Positions 17,357-27,339 of a stretch of 64,000 nucleotides of DNA are shown in pieces (within the stretch, counting starts at the first letter, position 1; the number at the start of each line of letters is the position of its first letter). Below the pieces are notes generated by a model, which saw only the letters and a list, made by a program, of their open reading frames with translations, was not told the DNA's origin and ran no database searches. The stretch is from Pseudarthrobacter sp. L1SW. Lineage in GTDB: Bacteria > Actinomycetota > Actinomycetes > Actinomycetales > Micrococcaceae. Location of the stretch: positions 2,666,001-2,730,000 of the forward strand of contig NZ_CP078079.1 of the NCBI RefSeq assembly GCF_020809045.1. The letters are read 5' to 3'. A program made the position numbers and the translations under genes.

Positions 17357-20300
17357 TCAGTTGCTCGGCGAGGGCGAGGGCGAAGGCGTGGCCTCAGGCG
17401 TAGCCGTGGACGCCGGCGCCGGAGATGCCTCCGGAGCCGCGACCGGAATCTTGGCCTCCGCCTCCACGGCCCTCTTGAGGGCAGCGGCGATCCGGTTCTG
17501 CGCCTCGCCGTACGCGGCGAAGTCACCGGCAGCCAGTGCCGCCTGCCCGGCCTGCATGGCCGCGTTGGCTTCGTCCAGCGCTGCCTTCAACTCCGCCTTG
17601 GCGTCGGCACCCGCCGGCGTGGCAGGGGTGGCAGGACCGGCCGGCGTCTGGCCGTTGTTGTCCGAGTCGCCGGCAGCAGCTCCGGAGTCCCCGCCGAACA
17701 GCTGCTTCAGCGCCTCGTCGAGGGTGGGTGCGAAGCCCACCTTGTCCCCGAAAGCCACCAGGACGCGCTGCAGCGTGGGGTAGGACGTCTCGCCGGTGGA
17801 CTTGAGGTAGACGGGCTGCACGTACAGGATGCCGCCGCCCACCGGAAGGGTGAGGAGGTTGCCGTTGAGTACTTCCGAGGCGCCCTGGCGCAGCAGGTTC
17901 AGGGCCTGCGACACCGTGGGGTCCGAGTTGAACTTGTTCTGCGCCTGGCCCGGGCCGGGGACCTGGATCTCCGGCGGGATCTGGAGCAGCCGCAGCTTGC
18001 CGTAGCTCTCGGCCTTAACCCCTGCCTGGTTGCCGGCATCGGAGTCGGCGGCCAGGAAGCCGTAGAGCACGTTGCGGGCGTTTCCGTTGACGATCTGCGG
18101 GATGAACGACGAGGTCAGCTGGAAGGCGGGCTTGTCCTGGTCCGGCATCTGCAGCGACATGTAGAACGGCGGCTGCTTGACGCCGCTGGTGGAGTCAACC
18201 GTGGGATCCGCCGGAACGCTCCAGACATCCTTGGTCTGGTAGAACGTGGACGGGTTGGTCACGTGGTACTCCCCCAGGAGCTGGCGCTGGACCTTGAACA
18301 GGTCCTCCGGGTACCGGACGTGGCTCATGACGTCGCCGGACATTTCCGAGTACGGCTTCAGCGTCGAGGGGAACACCTTCTGCCAGGACTTCAGGAGCGG
18401 GTCCTGGTCGTCCCAGGCGTAGAGCGTGACGGAACCGTCATACGCATCCACCGTCGCCTTCACGGAGTTCCGGATGTAGTTGACGGTGCTGTTGGGCAGG
18501 GCAACTGCCCGGCCGGACGTGGTCTGGGTGTCAGCGGTGGCGTCCGAGAGCTGCTCCTGCTGGGAGTACGGGTAGTACTGGCTGGTGGTGTAGCCGTCCA
18601 CGATCCATTTGACCCGGCCATCCACCACTGCGGGGTACGCGTTGCCGTCGACGGTCAGGTAGGGGGCTACCTTTTCCACGCGCTCACGGGGGTTTCGGTC
18701 GTACAGGATCTGCGACTCCTGGTTCACGCCGTCCGAGAGCAGCAGGTCCGAGGACTGGAACTTGATGGAATACAGCACGCGGTTGAAGAACGTCCCCACG
18801 TTGGGTCCGCCGTTGCCTTGGAAGGTGTACTGGGTCTCGCCCTCGCCTTCCCGGCCGGAGGGCCTGTCCTGCTCGCGCGCCCGGGCACCGTCAGGCGCAC
18901 CCACGATCGAGTAGTCCGGCGAGGACTCGCCGAAGTAGATCCGGGGTTCATATGTGGAGTCGTCGCCCAGGACACCCGTTGACGGGATGCCCGACTGCAG
19001 GAACTCCGGCTTGCCGTCCACCGTGAACTTGTTGCCCTTGGCTGCCACCACGCCGTATCCGTGCGTGTACACAACATGCTGGTTCAGCCAGCCCTGCTGG
19101 TTGGTGGCCACGTTGGCAGGGTTCAGTTCACGGACCGCGATCACGGTGTCCTGGATCTTGCCGTCCACCTCGTACCGGTCAACGTTGAGGGCTTCCGGGA
19201 ACTGGTAGTACGGGCGGTACTGTTCCAGCTGCGAGAACGCATCCGAGATCAGGTTCGGGTCCAGCAGCCTGATGTTTGCGGTGGTCTGGGCATCGGGTGC
19301 GAGGGCTCCGGTGCTGGCCGTGTTGGTGGCGTCGTACCGGTCCACCTGGATCTTGTCCAGGCCATAGGCAGCCCGCGTGTTGTCGATGTTGCGCTGGATG
19401 TATTCCTTTTCCAGCGTCTCTTCGGAGGGGCGGACCTGGAACTGCTGGATCACCCAGGGGTAGACGCCCCCGGCCAGGATGGACGTGATGACGAGCATCG
19501 CGGTTCCAATGACGGGCAGGCGCCACTTGCCGATCACCGCTGCGACGACGAACAGGATGGCAACGAGGACCGCTGCCACGGCCAGGATGGCCTTGGTGGG
19601 GATAACGGCGTTGACGTCCGTGTACAGGGCACCGGCCCAGCGCCCGCTGTTGCTCTGCACTGTTGTAAAGCGGTCAAGCCAGAAGTTGATGCCCAGGAGC
19701 ACCAGGAAGGAGGCGCCGGTGACGGCGATGTGGATCTGCGCCGCCCGGCTGGTGAAGACGCCGCGTTCCATCAGCCGGATGCTGCCGTAGAGGTAGTGGG
19801 TGAGGATGCCTGCGATGCCGGCAATGACCACCACGCTGATCAGGAACCCTGTCACGAAGCCGAGGAACGGAAGGGTCATCAGGTAGAAACTGATGTCCAT
19901 GTTGAACTCGGGATCCGCTTGCCCGAAGGGCTCCTGGTTGAAGAACAGGAGGACCTTCTGCCACTGGCTGGCGACCGCGCTGCCGGCGAAGAGGCCGAAC
20001 AGGACGGGCAGGCCCACCATGACTACCCGGCGGACCGGTTCCAGCTGCGCCTGGTACCGGTTGAGGTTGTCCCGGATCTCAGAGTCGGGCGCGTATACCG
20101 GCCTGGCATGGTAGGCGATGCGGATGGCGAAGAAGACCGCCGCGAACATCACGGCGAAACCGGCTGCAAAGATGCCGATCCGGGCCAGGTTCTCGGTGAC
20201 GAAGACTTCGATGAAGCCGAGCTGGCGGTACCAGAGGACGTCGGTCCAGACGTTGGCGAAGAAGATGAAGCCCACTACCACCAGGGCAACAACGATCAGG

Positions 20301-20368
20301 GTGGGCGTCAACGCCCCGCGTCGTGAAGGGGGCCTGCCTGTGGACATGGTGCTGGCGGGACGGGACAA
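17357..20368 (-). CDS. UPF0182 family large integral membrane protein
   Basis: A 1003-residue protein of the actinobacterial UPF0182/COG1615 family, whose function is not established. The N-terminal third has about seven membrane spans, including [19 protein letters not shown] and [12 protein letters not shown]. It is followed by a large domain of about 550 residues predicted to be extracytoplasmic. The last 100 residues are Ala/Pro/Gly-rich and end in a [13 protein letters not shown] tail. I chose TTG at 20368 because GAGGT precedes it at a 7-base spacing; ATG at 20347 lacks any such site. In Mycobacterium tuberculosis the homologue (Rv3193c) also sits next to the PDZ-protease gene, as here. 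Confidence 0.9.
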   Translation of the reverse strand: MSRPASTMSTGRPPSRRGALTPTLIVVALVVVGFIFFANVWTDVLWYRQLGFIEVFVTENLARIGIFAAGFAVMFAAVFFAIRIAYHARPVYAPDSEIRDNLNRYQAQLEPVRRVVMVGLPVLFGLFAGSAVASQWQKVLLFFNQEPFGQADPEFNMDISFYLMTLPFLGFVTGFLISVVVIAGIAGILTHYLYGSIRLMERGVFTSRAAQIHIAVTGASFLVLLGINFWLDRFTTVQSNSGRWAGALYTDVNAVIPTKAILAVAAVLVAILFVVAAVIGKWRLPVIGTAMLVITSILAGGVYPWVIQQFQVRPSEETLEKEYIQRNIDNTRAAYGLDKIQVDRYDATNTASTGALAPDAQTTANIRLLDPNLISDAFSQLEQYRPYYQFPEALNVDRYEVDGKIQDTVIAVRELNPANVATNQQGWLNQHVVYTHGYGVVAAKGNKFTVDGKPEFLQSGIPSTGVLGDDSTYEPRIYFGESSPDYSIVGAPDGARAREQDRPSGREGEGETQYTFQGNGGPNVGTFFNRVLYSIKFQSSDLLLSDGVNQESQILYDRNPRERVEKVAPYLTVDGNAYPAVVDGRVKWIVDGYTTSQYYPYSQQEQLSDATADTQTTSGRAVALPNSTVNYIRNSVKATVDAYDGSVTLYAWDDQDPLLKSWQKVFPSTLKPYSEMSGDVMSHVRYPEDLFKVQRQLLGEYHVTNPSTFYQTKDVWSVPADPTVDSTSGVKQPPFYMSLQMPDQDKPAFQLTSSFIPQIVNGNARNVLYGFLAADSDAGNQAGVKAESYGKLRLLQIPPEIQVPGPGQAQNKFNSDPTVSQALNLLRQGASEVLNGNLLTLPVGGGILYVQPVYLKSTGETSYPTLQRVLVAFGDKVGFAPTLDEALKQLFGGDSGAAAGDSDNNGQTPAGPATPATPAGADAKAELKAALDEANAAMQAGQAALAAGDFAAYGEAQNRIAAALKRAVEAEAKIPVAAPEASPAPASTATPEATPSPSPSPSN

Positions 20369-20514
20369 ACTGGGTACCTCATAGCTGGTCGTCAGATTAT
20401 TCGATGCGTGCGTGCGAGCGACGTCCGGCACCGGTCAAACAGCTGGTTTCGTCCGTCACAATTGCCACGAGTGGCGGTAAGGCTTAGTTCCTGTCGAGTC
20501 TAGTTGCGCCCAGT

Positions 20515-21717
20515 CTAGTTGCTTGTGCACGCCGGAAGGCCGGATGTGTCCTGGCCGCTGCCGGCGCGTTCGACGGCGTCACGCGCCTCGGCCAGGTTCT
20601 CCACCCGGACCACCTGCAGACCTTCGGGGACCTGCCCCACCACTTCCTGGCAGTTTGCGGCCGGCGCGAGGAACATCGTGGCTCCCCCGGCCCTTGCGCC
20701 CTGCATTTTCTGCTCGATCCCGCCGATGGGTCCCACGAGGCCGTCCGGGGAGATGGTCCCGGTCCCCGCAATATGCTTGCCGCCTGTCAAGTCACCTGGC
20801 GTGACGGTATCGATAATGCCGAGCGAGAACATCAGCCCGGCACTCGGACCGCCTACCTTCTCAAGCGAGATGTCGACCGTGAAGGGGAACGTGAACAGGT
20901 ATTTGAGCATCACTCCCAGGATGAAGCGGCCCTGGCCGTTGTCCTTGGGGGTGATGGCCACCGGGACCGGCTGCCCGCCGCGCTCCACCACCACGGTGGC
21001 CGGCGCTCCTTTTCCTGCCGCCAGCTCCTCCTGGACAACGGCCAGTGAGGTGATGTCCTTGCCGTTGATGGTTTTGAGGATGTCCCCGGGCTCGATCTTC
21101 CCGGCGGACGCGGAACCTTCCGAGAGGGCCGCCGCCTGGAGCTGCTGCCCGAAAGGAATCTCCAGCTCCTTGAGGGCTGACGCCACGGCGTTTTCCTGGG
21201 ACGTGGTCATGGCCACGGAACTCTGTTCCTCGGCCTCTTCCTTGGTGGTGCCCGCCGGGTAGATCAGTTCCACCGGGTGCACGGCCTTGGATGGGGTAAG
21301 CCAGGCGGAGAAAGCATCCAGGATGCTGACGGGCCCGTTGGGTCCGCCGTCGACGTAGACGGTGGTGAGGTCCAGGTTGCCTTTCGCCGGGTACGTATCC
21401 CGGCCCGTGATGCTGATGACCGGTTTCCCTTGGTTTTCGCCCAGCGTGTTGTACGTGGGGCCGGGCGACTCCACCACGTAAGGCACCGGAAGGGTGCCGA
21501 CGGCGATACCCAGCCCCAGCGCCGACATCCCTGCCAGCAGCATGGCGGATACTTTCCGGTCCCGGGGCGCGGGGGCAGGCAGGGCCCCGCGGGCTGCCGG
21601 ACCGCCGTCGTCCTCGTTTTCTTCTGTTGGCGCTTCTTCTGTCTGCGCAGGCAACCCGCGGGTGAAGAGCTCAGGAGCGTGGTCCTCTGAGGGATGGCCG
21701 CCACGGGTTGTAGTCAC
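20515..21717 (-). CDS. Membrane-anchored PDZ and Lon-type serine protease (YlbL-like)
   Basis: A short cytoplasmic N-terminus rich in Glu/Asp, one membrane span at about 58-80, a PDZ domain at about 190-255 (SAGKIEPGDILKTINGKDI) and a Lon-like proteolytic domain at the C-terminus. The Lon Ser-Lys dyad is visible as S292 (GGPSAGLMFSLG) and K337 (GPIGGIEQK). The protease should therefore be ATP-independent and act outside the membrane. The 400 residues are slightly longer than the Bacillus homologue because of the N-terminal tail. The GTG at 21717 has TAGTCT seven bases upstream and no ribosome binding site. Homologous to the Rv3194c class and adjacent to UPF0182, as in mycobacteria. Confidence 0.9.
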   Translation of the reverse strand: MTTTRGGHPSEDHAPELFTRGLPAQTEEAPTEENEDDGGPAARGALPAPAPRDRKVSAMLLAGMSALGLGIAVGTLPVPYVVESPGPTYNTLGENQGKPVISITGRDTYPAKGNLDLTTVYVDGGPNGPVSILDAFSAWLTPSKAVHPVELIYPAGTTKEEAEEQSSVAMTTSQENAVASALKELEIPFGQQLQAAALSEGSASAGKIEPGDILKTINGKDITSLAVVQEELAAGKGAPATVVVERGGQPVPVAITPKDNGQGRFILGVMLKYLFTFPFTVDISLEKVGGPSAGLMFSLGIIDTVTPGDLTGGKHIAGTGTISPDGLVGPIGGIEQKMQGARAGGATMFLAPAANCQEVVGQVPEGLQVVRVENLAEARDAVERAGSGQDTSGLPACTSN

Positions 21718-21724
21718 CCAACCA

Positions 21725-21730
21725 AGACTA
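21725..21730 (-). promoter_or_regulatory. Probable -10 element, leaderless PDZ-protease mRNA
   Basis: TAGTCT on the minus strand ends seven bases before the GTG at 21717. No other start signal is present. Confidence 0.45.
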
Positions 21731-21849
21731 CGCGGTGACCGTACCCGCCAGCTCTTTGCCTAGAGCGAACGGCCCCGCCGTCCGGCAGACAGCCGACCAC
21801 GGCCGGGGTACCGTGAAGGTTGACAGTCACACCGACGATCGGCGGGATC

Positions 21850-23337
21850 ATGGCCTCCAATCCACTCAATTCGTCCAACGGGGATGACACCCCCAAGGAC
21901 CCGTTGACCGAAATGCTGCAGAACCTCATGGGCGGCAAGGGGATGGAAAATTTCGACCCGGCGGAGCTGGCCAAGGCTGCCGGGCTGCCCAACGACCCCA
22001 ACCTGCTGGCGCAGATGTTCTCCCAGGTGCAGGCAATGATGAGCGCCCCCTCCGAAGGTCCCGTCAACTGGCAACTGGCCCACGACAACGCACGCCGGGT
22101 TGCGGCAAGCAGCAGCGACCCCTCGGTGACATCCCAGCAGTCGCGCGAGGTCGACGAGGCCCTGCGCCTGGCGGAACTCTGGCTGGACCCCGTCACTGAT
22201 CTCCCGTCTACCGGACTGATCGGCAAGGCATGGTCCCGGGCGGAATGGGTGGAAGCCACCCTGGGCACGTGGAAGCGGCTCACCGAGCCCGTTGCCAACA
22301 GCATTGCCAACGCCCTGTCCTCCGCCATGACGGAGCAGATGCCCGACGAGATGAAGTCCATGATGGGCGGGGCATCCTCCATGCTCCAGAACATGGGCGG
22401 CGCAATCTTCGGCATGCAGCTGGGGCAGGCCATCGGCGCCCTGTCCGCTGACGTTGTCAGTTCCACCGATATCGGTGTCCCCCTGGCCGACCTTGAAATG
22501 GCACTGCTGCCGGCCAACGTTGCCAAATTCGGAGAAGGTCTGTCCCTGCCCGAGAACGACATCCGGCTCTTCCTCGCCGTACGGGAAGCGGCGCACGCAC
22601 GGCTCTTTGTCCAGGTGCCCTGGCTGCGCGGCCATCTGCTGGGCGCAATCGAGGCCTATGCCCGCGGCATCCACATTGACACCTCACGGATTGAGGAACT
22701 TGCGCGGGACCTTGATCCCAGCAACCCCGAGGGCATCCAGGACGCCCTTTCGCAAGGCGTGTTTATGCCCCAGCGGACTCCCGCGCAGGAACAGGCCCTG
22801 GAGAAGCTTGAGACAGCGCTCGCCCTGGTGGAAGGCTGGGTGGACGAGCTCACCGCGGCCGCCACGGAGAAGCTGCTGCCGTCCGCGGGCGCCCTCCGCG
22901 AAACCGTGCGCCGCCGCCGGGCAACCGGCGGCCCGGCCGAGCACGCCTTCGCGTCCCTGGTGGGCCTCGAGCTGAGGCCCCGCAGGCTGCGTGATGCCGC
23001 CACGCTGTGGGCCATCCTGAAGGAAGAGCGCGGCATCGAAGGCCGCGACGCCATCTGGCACCACCCGGACCTGCTGCCCACCGCCGAGGACCTGGATGAC
23101 CCCAAGGGCTTCAGCGGGCGCCGCAAGCTGGCCGAAGCCAGCGACAGCGAAGTGGACGACGCCCTGCAGAAACTCCTCAGCGGTGGCTTCGACGCTGCCC
23201 CGGAGGGCGGGAGTGGGTCTGGGGGCCAGGACTCCCCGGAGGGCCAGGGCGGCGGCGAAGGCCTGGGCGGCTCTGCAAAGGACGACGGCGACGGCGGACG
23301 GCCGGAGGAAGGGCAGGACGGCCAGCCGAAGGGCTAG
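21850..23337 (+). CDS. Zinc-dependent metalloprotease family protein (DUF2342)
   Basis: A 495-residue protein of the actinobacterial DUF2342 family, annotated as zincin-like; the substrate is not known. The metal-motif candidate EAAHARLF lies near residue 246, with GHLLGAIEAYARGIHID after it. The C-terminal 50 residues are Gly/Asp/Glu-rich and disordered. ATG at 21850 is the first methionine with a plausible GGCGGG upstream; a TTG at 21820 would add ten residues and has TACCGT five bases before it. It is divergent from the PDZ-protease gene. A hairpin overlaps its stop codon. The family neighbour in mycobacteria is the same (Rv3195). Confidence 0.85.
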   Translation: MASNPLNSSNGDDTPKDPLTEMLQNLMGGKGMENFDPAELAKAAGLPNDPNLLAQMFSQVQAMMSAPSEGPVNWQLAHDNARRVAASSSDPSVTSQQSREVDEALRLAELWLDPVTDLPSTGLIGKAWSRAEWVEATLGTWKRLTEPVANSIANALSSAMTEQMPDEMKSMMGGASSMLQNMGGAIFGMQLGQAIGALSADVVSSTDIGVPLADLEMALLPANVAKFGEGLSLPENDIRLFLAVREAAHARLFVQVPWLRGHLLGAIEAYARGIHIDTSRIEELARDLDPSNPEGIQDALSQGVFMPQRTPAQEQALEKLETALALVEGWVDELTAAATEKLLPSAGALRETVRRRRATGGPAEHAFASLVGLELRPRRLRDAATLWAILKEERGIEGRDAIWHHPDLLPTAEDLDDPKGFSGRRKLAEASDSEVDDALQKLLSGGFDAAPEGGSGSGGQDSPEGQGGGEGLGGSAKDDGDGGRPEEGQDGQPKG

Positions 23338-23345
23338 GCCGTCCT
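23315..23345 (+). terminator. Hairpin overlapping the DUF2342 stop codon
   Basis: Arms 23315-23323 and 23337-23345 pair over nine bases, and the loop holds a further AGCC/GGCT pairing. The stop codon is inside the structure. There is no T-tract, so its role is uncertain. Confidence 0.4.
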
Positions 23346-23370
23346 GGCCGGCATTGCTGCGCCGGCGGAT

Positions 23371-23994
23371 TCAGTCCGCATCGGGGTCGGCCATGCCGCG
23401 CCCGGTGGCGAACGAGACACCTTCGAGGAACGCTTTGGCCCGCTGGGTCTCGGGGTAGGCCTCCAGCAGCTTCCAGAACGCAGCGTTATGCGCGGCCACC
23501 AGCAAGTGGGCGAGCTCGTGGAGCAGCACATAGTCGATGACCCACTGCGGCATTGGCCGCAACTTGTCCGAAAGCCTGATGGTGCCCTCCGCGGGGGTGG
23601 CTGAACCCCACCGGGAATTCTGGTTGCTGACCCAGCGCACCGACGCCGGCACTGCCCGTCCCCCGAGATACTGTGCCGACAGGTGGGCGGCATGGGCTGC
23701 GAGGGCAGCGTCGGTGGCCGGGCGCTTCCGGCCTGACGCTGCCCGCCGCTCCCCTTGGCGCTGCAGCTTGGCCACCATCCGGTGGACCCATTCGGCCTCC
23801 TGCGCCGCGGTAAACCGCGCCGGGATGGCCACAACTGCACTTCCGTTCTCCCAGAAGGCCGCCACAGTGCGCGTGCGCCGCGCGGATCGGCGCACCACAA
23901 CGGGCGCACCGTCGGCAGTGGTCAGGGGGGCAGTGGTCCCGTTGGCGGCGGTCCGGGCAGCGGCAGCCGCTGTCGCGCCGTTCCCGGACCTCAC
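23371..23994 (-). CDS. YgjP/WLM-type metallopeptidase (M48-like, DUF45)
   Basis: A 207-residue zinc peptidase-like protein. The HELAH motif is at residues 159-163 (LLHELAHLLVAAHNAAFW, giving two zinc histidines and the catalytic glutamate), with a further histidine at 169. The upstream NQNSRWGSATPAEGTIRLS segment is characteristic of DUF45 proteins. The N-terminal 30 residues are Ala/Thr-rich and probably disordered. Its GTG start overlaps the uvrD2 stop by four bases (GTGA), so it is translationally coupled to the helicase. The substrate is unknown. It converges on the DUF2342 gene. Confidence 0.85.
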   Translation of the reverse strand: MRSGNGATAAAAARTAANGTTAPLTTADGAPVVVRRSARRTRTVAAFWENGSAVVAIPARFTAAQEAEWVHRMVAKLQRQGERRAASGRKRPATDAALAAHAAHLSAQYLGGRAVPASVRWVSNQNSRWGSATPAEGTIRLSDKLRPMPQWVIDYVLLHELAHLLVAAHNAAFWKLLEAYPETQRAKAFLEGVSFATGRGMADPDAD

Positions 23995-26126
23995 AGGGAA
24001 GTGCTTTCCGTCAGGACGCGCAGTACGTCTTCCCCGTACCGTTCCAGCTTGGAGGGGCCAACTCCTGCGAGCCCTGCGAGCTCTTCGAGCGAGGCGGGAC
24101 GCGCCTCGGCAATGGCGGTGAGCGTGGCGTCAGTGAAGACCACGAACGCCGGTACCTCCGCGGCGAGGGCAACTTCGCGGCGCCAGGTCCGCAGGGCATC
24201 GAAGGTCTGTTCCTCATAGCTCGGCGGACAGGAGTTGCACCGGCCAATTTTGCGTTCCGCGCCGGTGGCGAGCATGCTTCCGCAGACCCGGCACATGGCG
24301 GGCGCGGCGGCTTTCCGGCGGGACACCGTGACCTTTCCCCTGGTGCTTGAACTCGCCACGGAATCCGGGCGCAGCCCGTCCAGGAACCGTGACGGCTTCC
24401 GGTTTGCCCGGCCGCCCGGAGTCCGGGCCGTGGACCATGACAGCGACAGGTGCTCCCGGGCCCTGGTGATTCCCACGTAGAGGAGCCTGCGTTCCTCGTC
24501 CACAGATTCCGGCGAGTCAGCGAAGGAGATGGGCATCAGCCCCTCGCTGAGGCCCACCAGGAACACCGCATCCCACTCCAGGCCCTTGGCGGCGTGCAGC
24601 GAGGCAAGGGTCACGCCCTGGACGGTGGGGGCGTGCTGGGCAAGGGACCGTTCCTGGAGTTCGTTGACGAAGTCGGCCAGCCCAAACTGGGCGCCCCGGG
24701 TTTGGACCAGCTCATCGGCAAGCGCCACCAAGGCTGCCAGCGATTCCCAGCGTTCCCGCAGCGCACCGCCGCTGTGGGGGGCCGAGTCCGTGTAGCCGAG
24801 GGAGGAGACGATGTCCCGGACCAGCTGGCCCAGGGGCTCGGGGGCGTCCGTTTCCGCGACAGCCCGGGTGGCGGCCCGCAGCTGCAGGATGGCGTCGCGG
24901 ACCTCCTTGCGGGCGAAGAACCGCTCACCGCCCCGCAGCTGGTACCCGATGCCGGCGGCGGCGAGGGCCTGCTCGTACGCTTCGGACTGGCCGTTGGTGC
25001 GGAACAGGACAGCGACCTCACTGGCGGGCGTGCCGGCGTCGAGCAGTGCCTTGATCTTCTGGGCAACAGTGGCTGCCTCGGCTTCATCGTCCGCGCACTC
25101 GGTGAACTGTGGTGCCGGTCCCGCCGGCCGCTGCGCCACGAGCTGGAGCGGTGTTGCCCAGGATGCATCCGCAACGGGCCCGCCGCTGCGCCTGCCCGCC
25201 AGGAGGTCGTTGGCGAGCTTCACCACCTGCGGGGTGGAACGGTAGTCGCGGATGAGTTTCACAACATTGGCCTGCGGGTAGCGGGCCTTGAATTCCAGGA
25301 GGTGCTTGGGGGACGCCCCCGTAAACGAATAGATGGTCTGGCTTGCGTCGCCCACGACGCAGAGTTCGTCCCGGCCGCCGAGCCAGAGTTCCAGGAGCCT
25401 CTGCTGCAGCGGGGAGACGTCCTGGTATTCGTCCACCACAAAGTGCCGGTACTGCTCGCGGACGGTGGCGGCGACTTTCTCGTCCTCCTGGAGGATGCCC
25501 ACCGTGATCAGCAGTACGTCCTCGAAGTCGATGACATTGCGGTCCGTCTTCACGTCCTCATAGGACTGGAAAACCCGTGCCACGGCGGTGAGGTCGAACC
25601 CTCCGGGCGCGCCCCTGTCCTGGGCGTTTTCCAGGTAGTTGGCCGGCGTCAGCATCGACACCTTGGCCCACTCGATTTCGGAGGCGAGGTCGCGGATGGA
25701 TGCCCTGTCCGTGCTGAGCCGGAGCCTTCGGGCGGCCTCTGCCAGCATCTGCGCCTTGTGGTCCAGGAGGTTGGGCAGGGTTCCGCCCACCGCCTGCGGC
25801 CAGAAAAACTGGAGCTGGCGCAGGGCAGCGGCATGGAACGTGCGTGCCTGCACGTTGCCCGCGCCGAGGTCCCGCAGCCGGCTCCGCATCTCTGCAGCAG
25901 CCCGGGCAGTGAACGTCACGGCAAGCAGCCGTTGCGGCGAGTAGACCCCCGAGTGGACGCCGTAGGCGATCCGGTGGGTAATGGCACGGGTCTTGCCGGT
26001 CCCCGCACCGGCCAGGACGCACAGCGGCCCGTTCAGCGTGCTGGCCACTTCCCGCTGCTCCGCGTCCAGGCCGCCAAGGATGCGATCCTCCAGGGATGCT
26101 GTGCCGTCAATATGTTCTGTAGTCAC
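23991..26126 (-). CDS. uvrD2: ATP-dependent DNA helicase UvrD2
   Basis: A superfamily 1A 3'-5' DNA helicase. Walker A is AGTGKT (residues 41-46), Walker B is VVDEYQDVSPLQQ, and the later motifs include IRDYRSTPQ and GLEWDAVFLVGLSEG. C-terminal to the motor are a tetracysteine zinc site (CRVCG ... CNSC) and an HRDC domain (LEELAGLAGVGPSKLERYGEDVLRVL-type, last 70 residues), the defining architecture of mycobacterial UvrD2. The 711 residues compare with about 700 there. The GTG start at 26126 lies 58 bp after nudC, and the gene is coupled downstream to the YgjP peptidase. Essential in mycobacteria; here its importance is only inferred. Confidence 0.94.
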   Translation of the reverse strand: MTTEHIDGTASLEDRILGGLDAEQREVASTLNGPLCVLAGAGTGKTRAITHRIAYGVHSGVYSPQRLLAVTFTARAAAEMRSRLRDLGAGNVQARTFHAAALRQLQFFWPQAVGGTLPNLLDHKAQMLAEAARRLRLSTDRASIRDLASEIEWAKVSMLTPANYLENAQDRGAPGGFDLTAVARVFQSYEDVKTDRNVIDFEDVLLITVGILQEDEKVAATVREQYRHFVVDEYQDVSPLQQRLLELWLGGRDELCVVGDASQTIYSFTGASPKHLLEFKARYPQANVVKLIRDYRSTPQVVKLANDLLAGRRSGGPVADASWATPLQLVAQRPAGPAPQFTECADDEAEAATVAQKIKALLDAGTPASEVAVLFRTNGQSEAYEQALAAAGIGYQLRGGERFFARKEVRDAILQLRAATRAVAETDAPEPLGQLVRDIVSSLGYTDSAPHSGGALRERWESLAALVALADELVQTRGAQFGLADFVNELQERSLAQHAPTVQGVTLASLHAAKGLEWDAVFLVGLSEGLMPISFADSPESVDEERRLLYVGITRAREHLSLSWSTARTPGGRANRKPSRFLDGLRPDSVASSSTRGKVTVSRRKAAAPAMCRVCGSMLATGAERKIGRCNSCPPSYEEQTFDALRTWRREVALAAEVPAFVVFTDATLTAIAEARPASLEELAGLAGVGPSKLERYGEDVLRVLTESTSL

Positions 26127-26184
26127 TTCTGCTGCTCTTGGTCTCGACTACCGCGTGCTGGAGTCTGGTGGATACGTAAAGGAG

Positions 26185-27207
26185 TCAGGCGCCGGGCCGG
26201 TCCTGGATGCGTCCGCCGTACCAATGCTCAATCAGCGAGCGGGCAATGGAAAGCCGGCTGGAGATGGTGATCTCCCCGCTGAGCACGGCTTCCTGGAGTT
26301 CCTCCCGGCTGAACCAGCGCGCCCTGGTGACCTCAACGCCGTCGGGCTTTGCTTCGGAGTCTTCGGTGACGGCGGTAAATCCAAGCATAAGGGAGGCCGG
26401 GAACGGCCAGGACTGCGAACCGAGGTACTGGCATGCGGTCACCCGGACGCCCACCTCTTCGTAAATCTCGCGGACCACTGCCTGTTCCAGGGACTCCCCC
26501 GGCTCCACGAAGCCTGCCAGCGTGGAGTAGTTCCTGGCATCCGCCGGACCGCCGCCGCCCAGCAGAAGCCGGCCGTCAGGGCCCACGACGGTGACAATGA
26601 TGGCAGGATCCGTCCGCGGATAGTGTTCCGACAAATCCTCGGGGCACCGGCGCACCCAGCCGCCGGATTCCACCTCGGTGGGCTTGCCGCACCGGGGACA
26701 GTGTGTGTGGCCGGAGTGCCAGTTGGCGATGGCGCTCGCTTCGACAAAAAGTGCAGTGTGGGTTGGGCTCAGCCCGCCAGCCACGTCGCGGAAGCCGGCC
26801 CAGCGGGCGTCGGACGGGATGCCCGCTGTTCCCGGGGCCACCGGCTCCGGCAGGACAAAGAGCAGCAGCCCGGTTCCTGCGGGAAAGTCCGAGTCCGGGA
26901 GGGCGGAACCGAGGAAGACCACCAGTTCCGGCGCCGACCCTGCCGCGGAAAGTTCTTCAAGCAGCGGCGCCGCGGCGGCCGCAAACAATCCGTCGCCCTG
27001 CACCAGCCCCTGCCGGCCGGACAACACAACAGCCAACGTTGCGGGGCTGGCCAACTGGCTGGCCACTATCCCGGGCGCAGTTCGCTCGGCCGATCCGCGG
27101 TCCACCAGCGCAGGCCTTACGGGGAGCAGGGTATCCATGAGGTGGTTTGCGGGCAGCGTTGCCGGCTGCTCCTGGTAGACCGGTGTAACAGACTCGGCAT
27201 GGCTCAT
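26185..27207 (-). CDS. nudC: NAD(+) diphosphatase NudC (Nudix hydrolase)
   Basis: Nudix hydrolase that cleaves NAD(H) to NMN(H) and AMP and can remove NAD caps from RNA. A zinc ribbon is visible (CPRCGKPT ... RCPEDLSEHYPRTDPA), followed by the Nudix box GFVEPGESLEQAVVREIYEEVG and the NudC-specific SQSWPFPASLMLGF. The frame is open far upstream across the divergent gene, so the start matters. ATG at 27207 has TACGGT six bases before it, consistent with a leaderless mRNA; ATG at 27243 has GGAGAGG and would add 12 residues. The product is 340 aa. It is the first gene of a nudC-uvrD2-peptidase unit. Confidence 0.93.
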   Translation of the reverse strand: MSHAESVTPVYQEQPATLPANHLMDTLLPVRPALVDRGSAERTAPGIVASQLASPATLAVVLSGRQGLVQGDGLFAAAAAPLLEELSAAGSAPELVVFLGSALPDSDFPAGTGLLLFVLPEPVAPGTAGIPSDARWAGFRDVAGGLSPTHTALFVEASAIANWHSGHTHCPRCGKPTEVESGGWVRRCPEDLSEHYPRTDPAIIVTVVGPDGRLLLGGGGPADARNYSTLAGFVEPGESLEQAVVREIYEEVGVRVTACQYLGSQSWPFPASLMLGFTAVTEDSEAKPDGVEVTRARWFSREELQEAVLSGEITISSRLSIARSLIEHWYGGRIQDRPGA

Positions 27208-27213
27208 AGGTCC

Positions 27214-27219
27214 ACCGTA
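27214..27219 (-). promoter_or_regulatory. Probable -10 element, leaderless nudC mRNA
   Basis: TACGGT on the minus strand ends six bases before the ATG at 27207. It faces the divergent element at 27328-27333. Confidence 0.45.
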
Positions 27220-27327
27220 CTGACTGGCGCTGACAATTGACATTTCGAAGCCCTCTCCATGCCCCCTGATTTGCAGGTATCTGAAGACTCGCCGCTGCCG
27301 GACCGGCCTCCCGGACGGCAGGCAATC

Positions 27328-27333
27328 TACCGT
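27328..27333 (+). promoter_or_regulatory. Probable -10 element of the phosphotransferase gene
   Basis: TACCGT ends six bases before GTG at 27340 and three before ATG at 27337. The spacing favours GTG as the start of a leaderless message. Confidence 0.4.
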
Positions 27334-27339
27334 GGAATG

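Noticed and set aside
24450..26270. Long open frame (606 codons) opposite uvrD2
   Set aside because: It runs antisense through conserved helicase motifs, has no recognisable domain and reflects high GC. The same applies to frames at 6-1070, 19061-20326 and 12051-13310.
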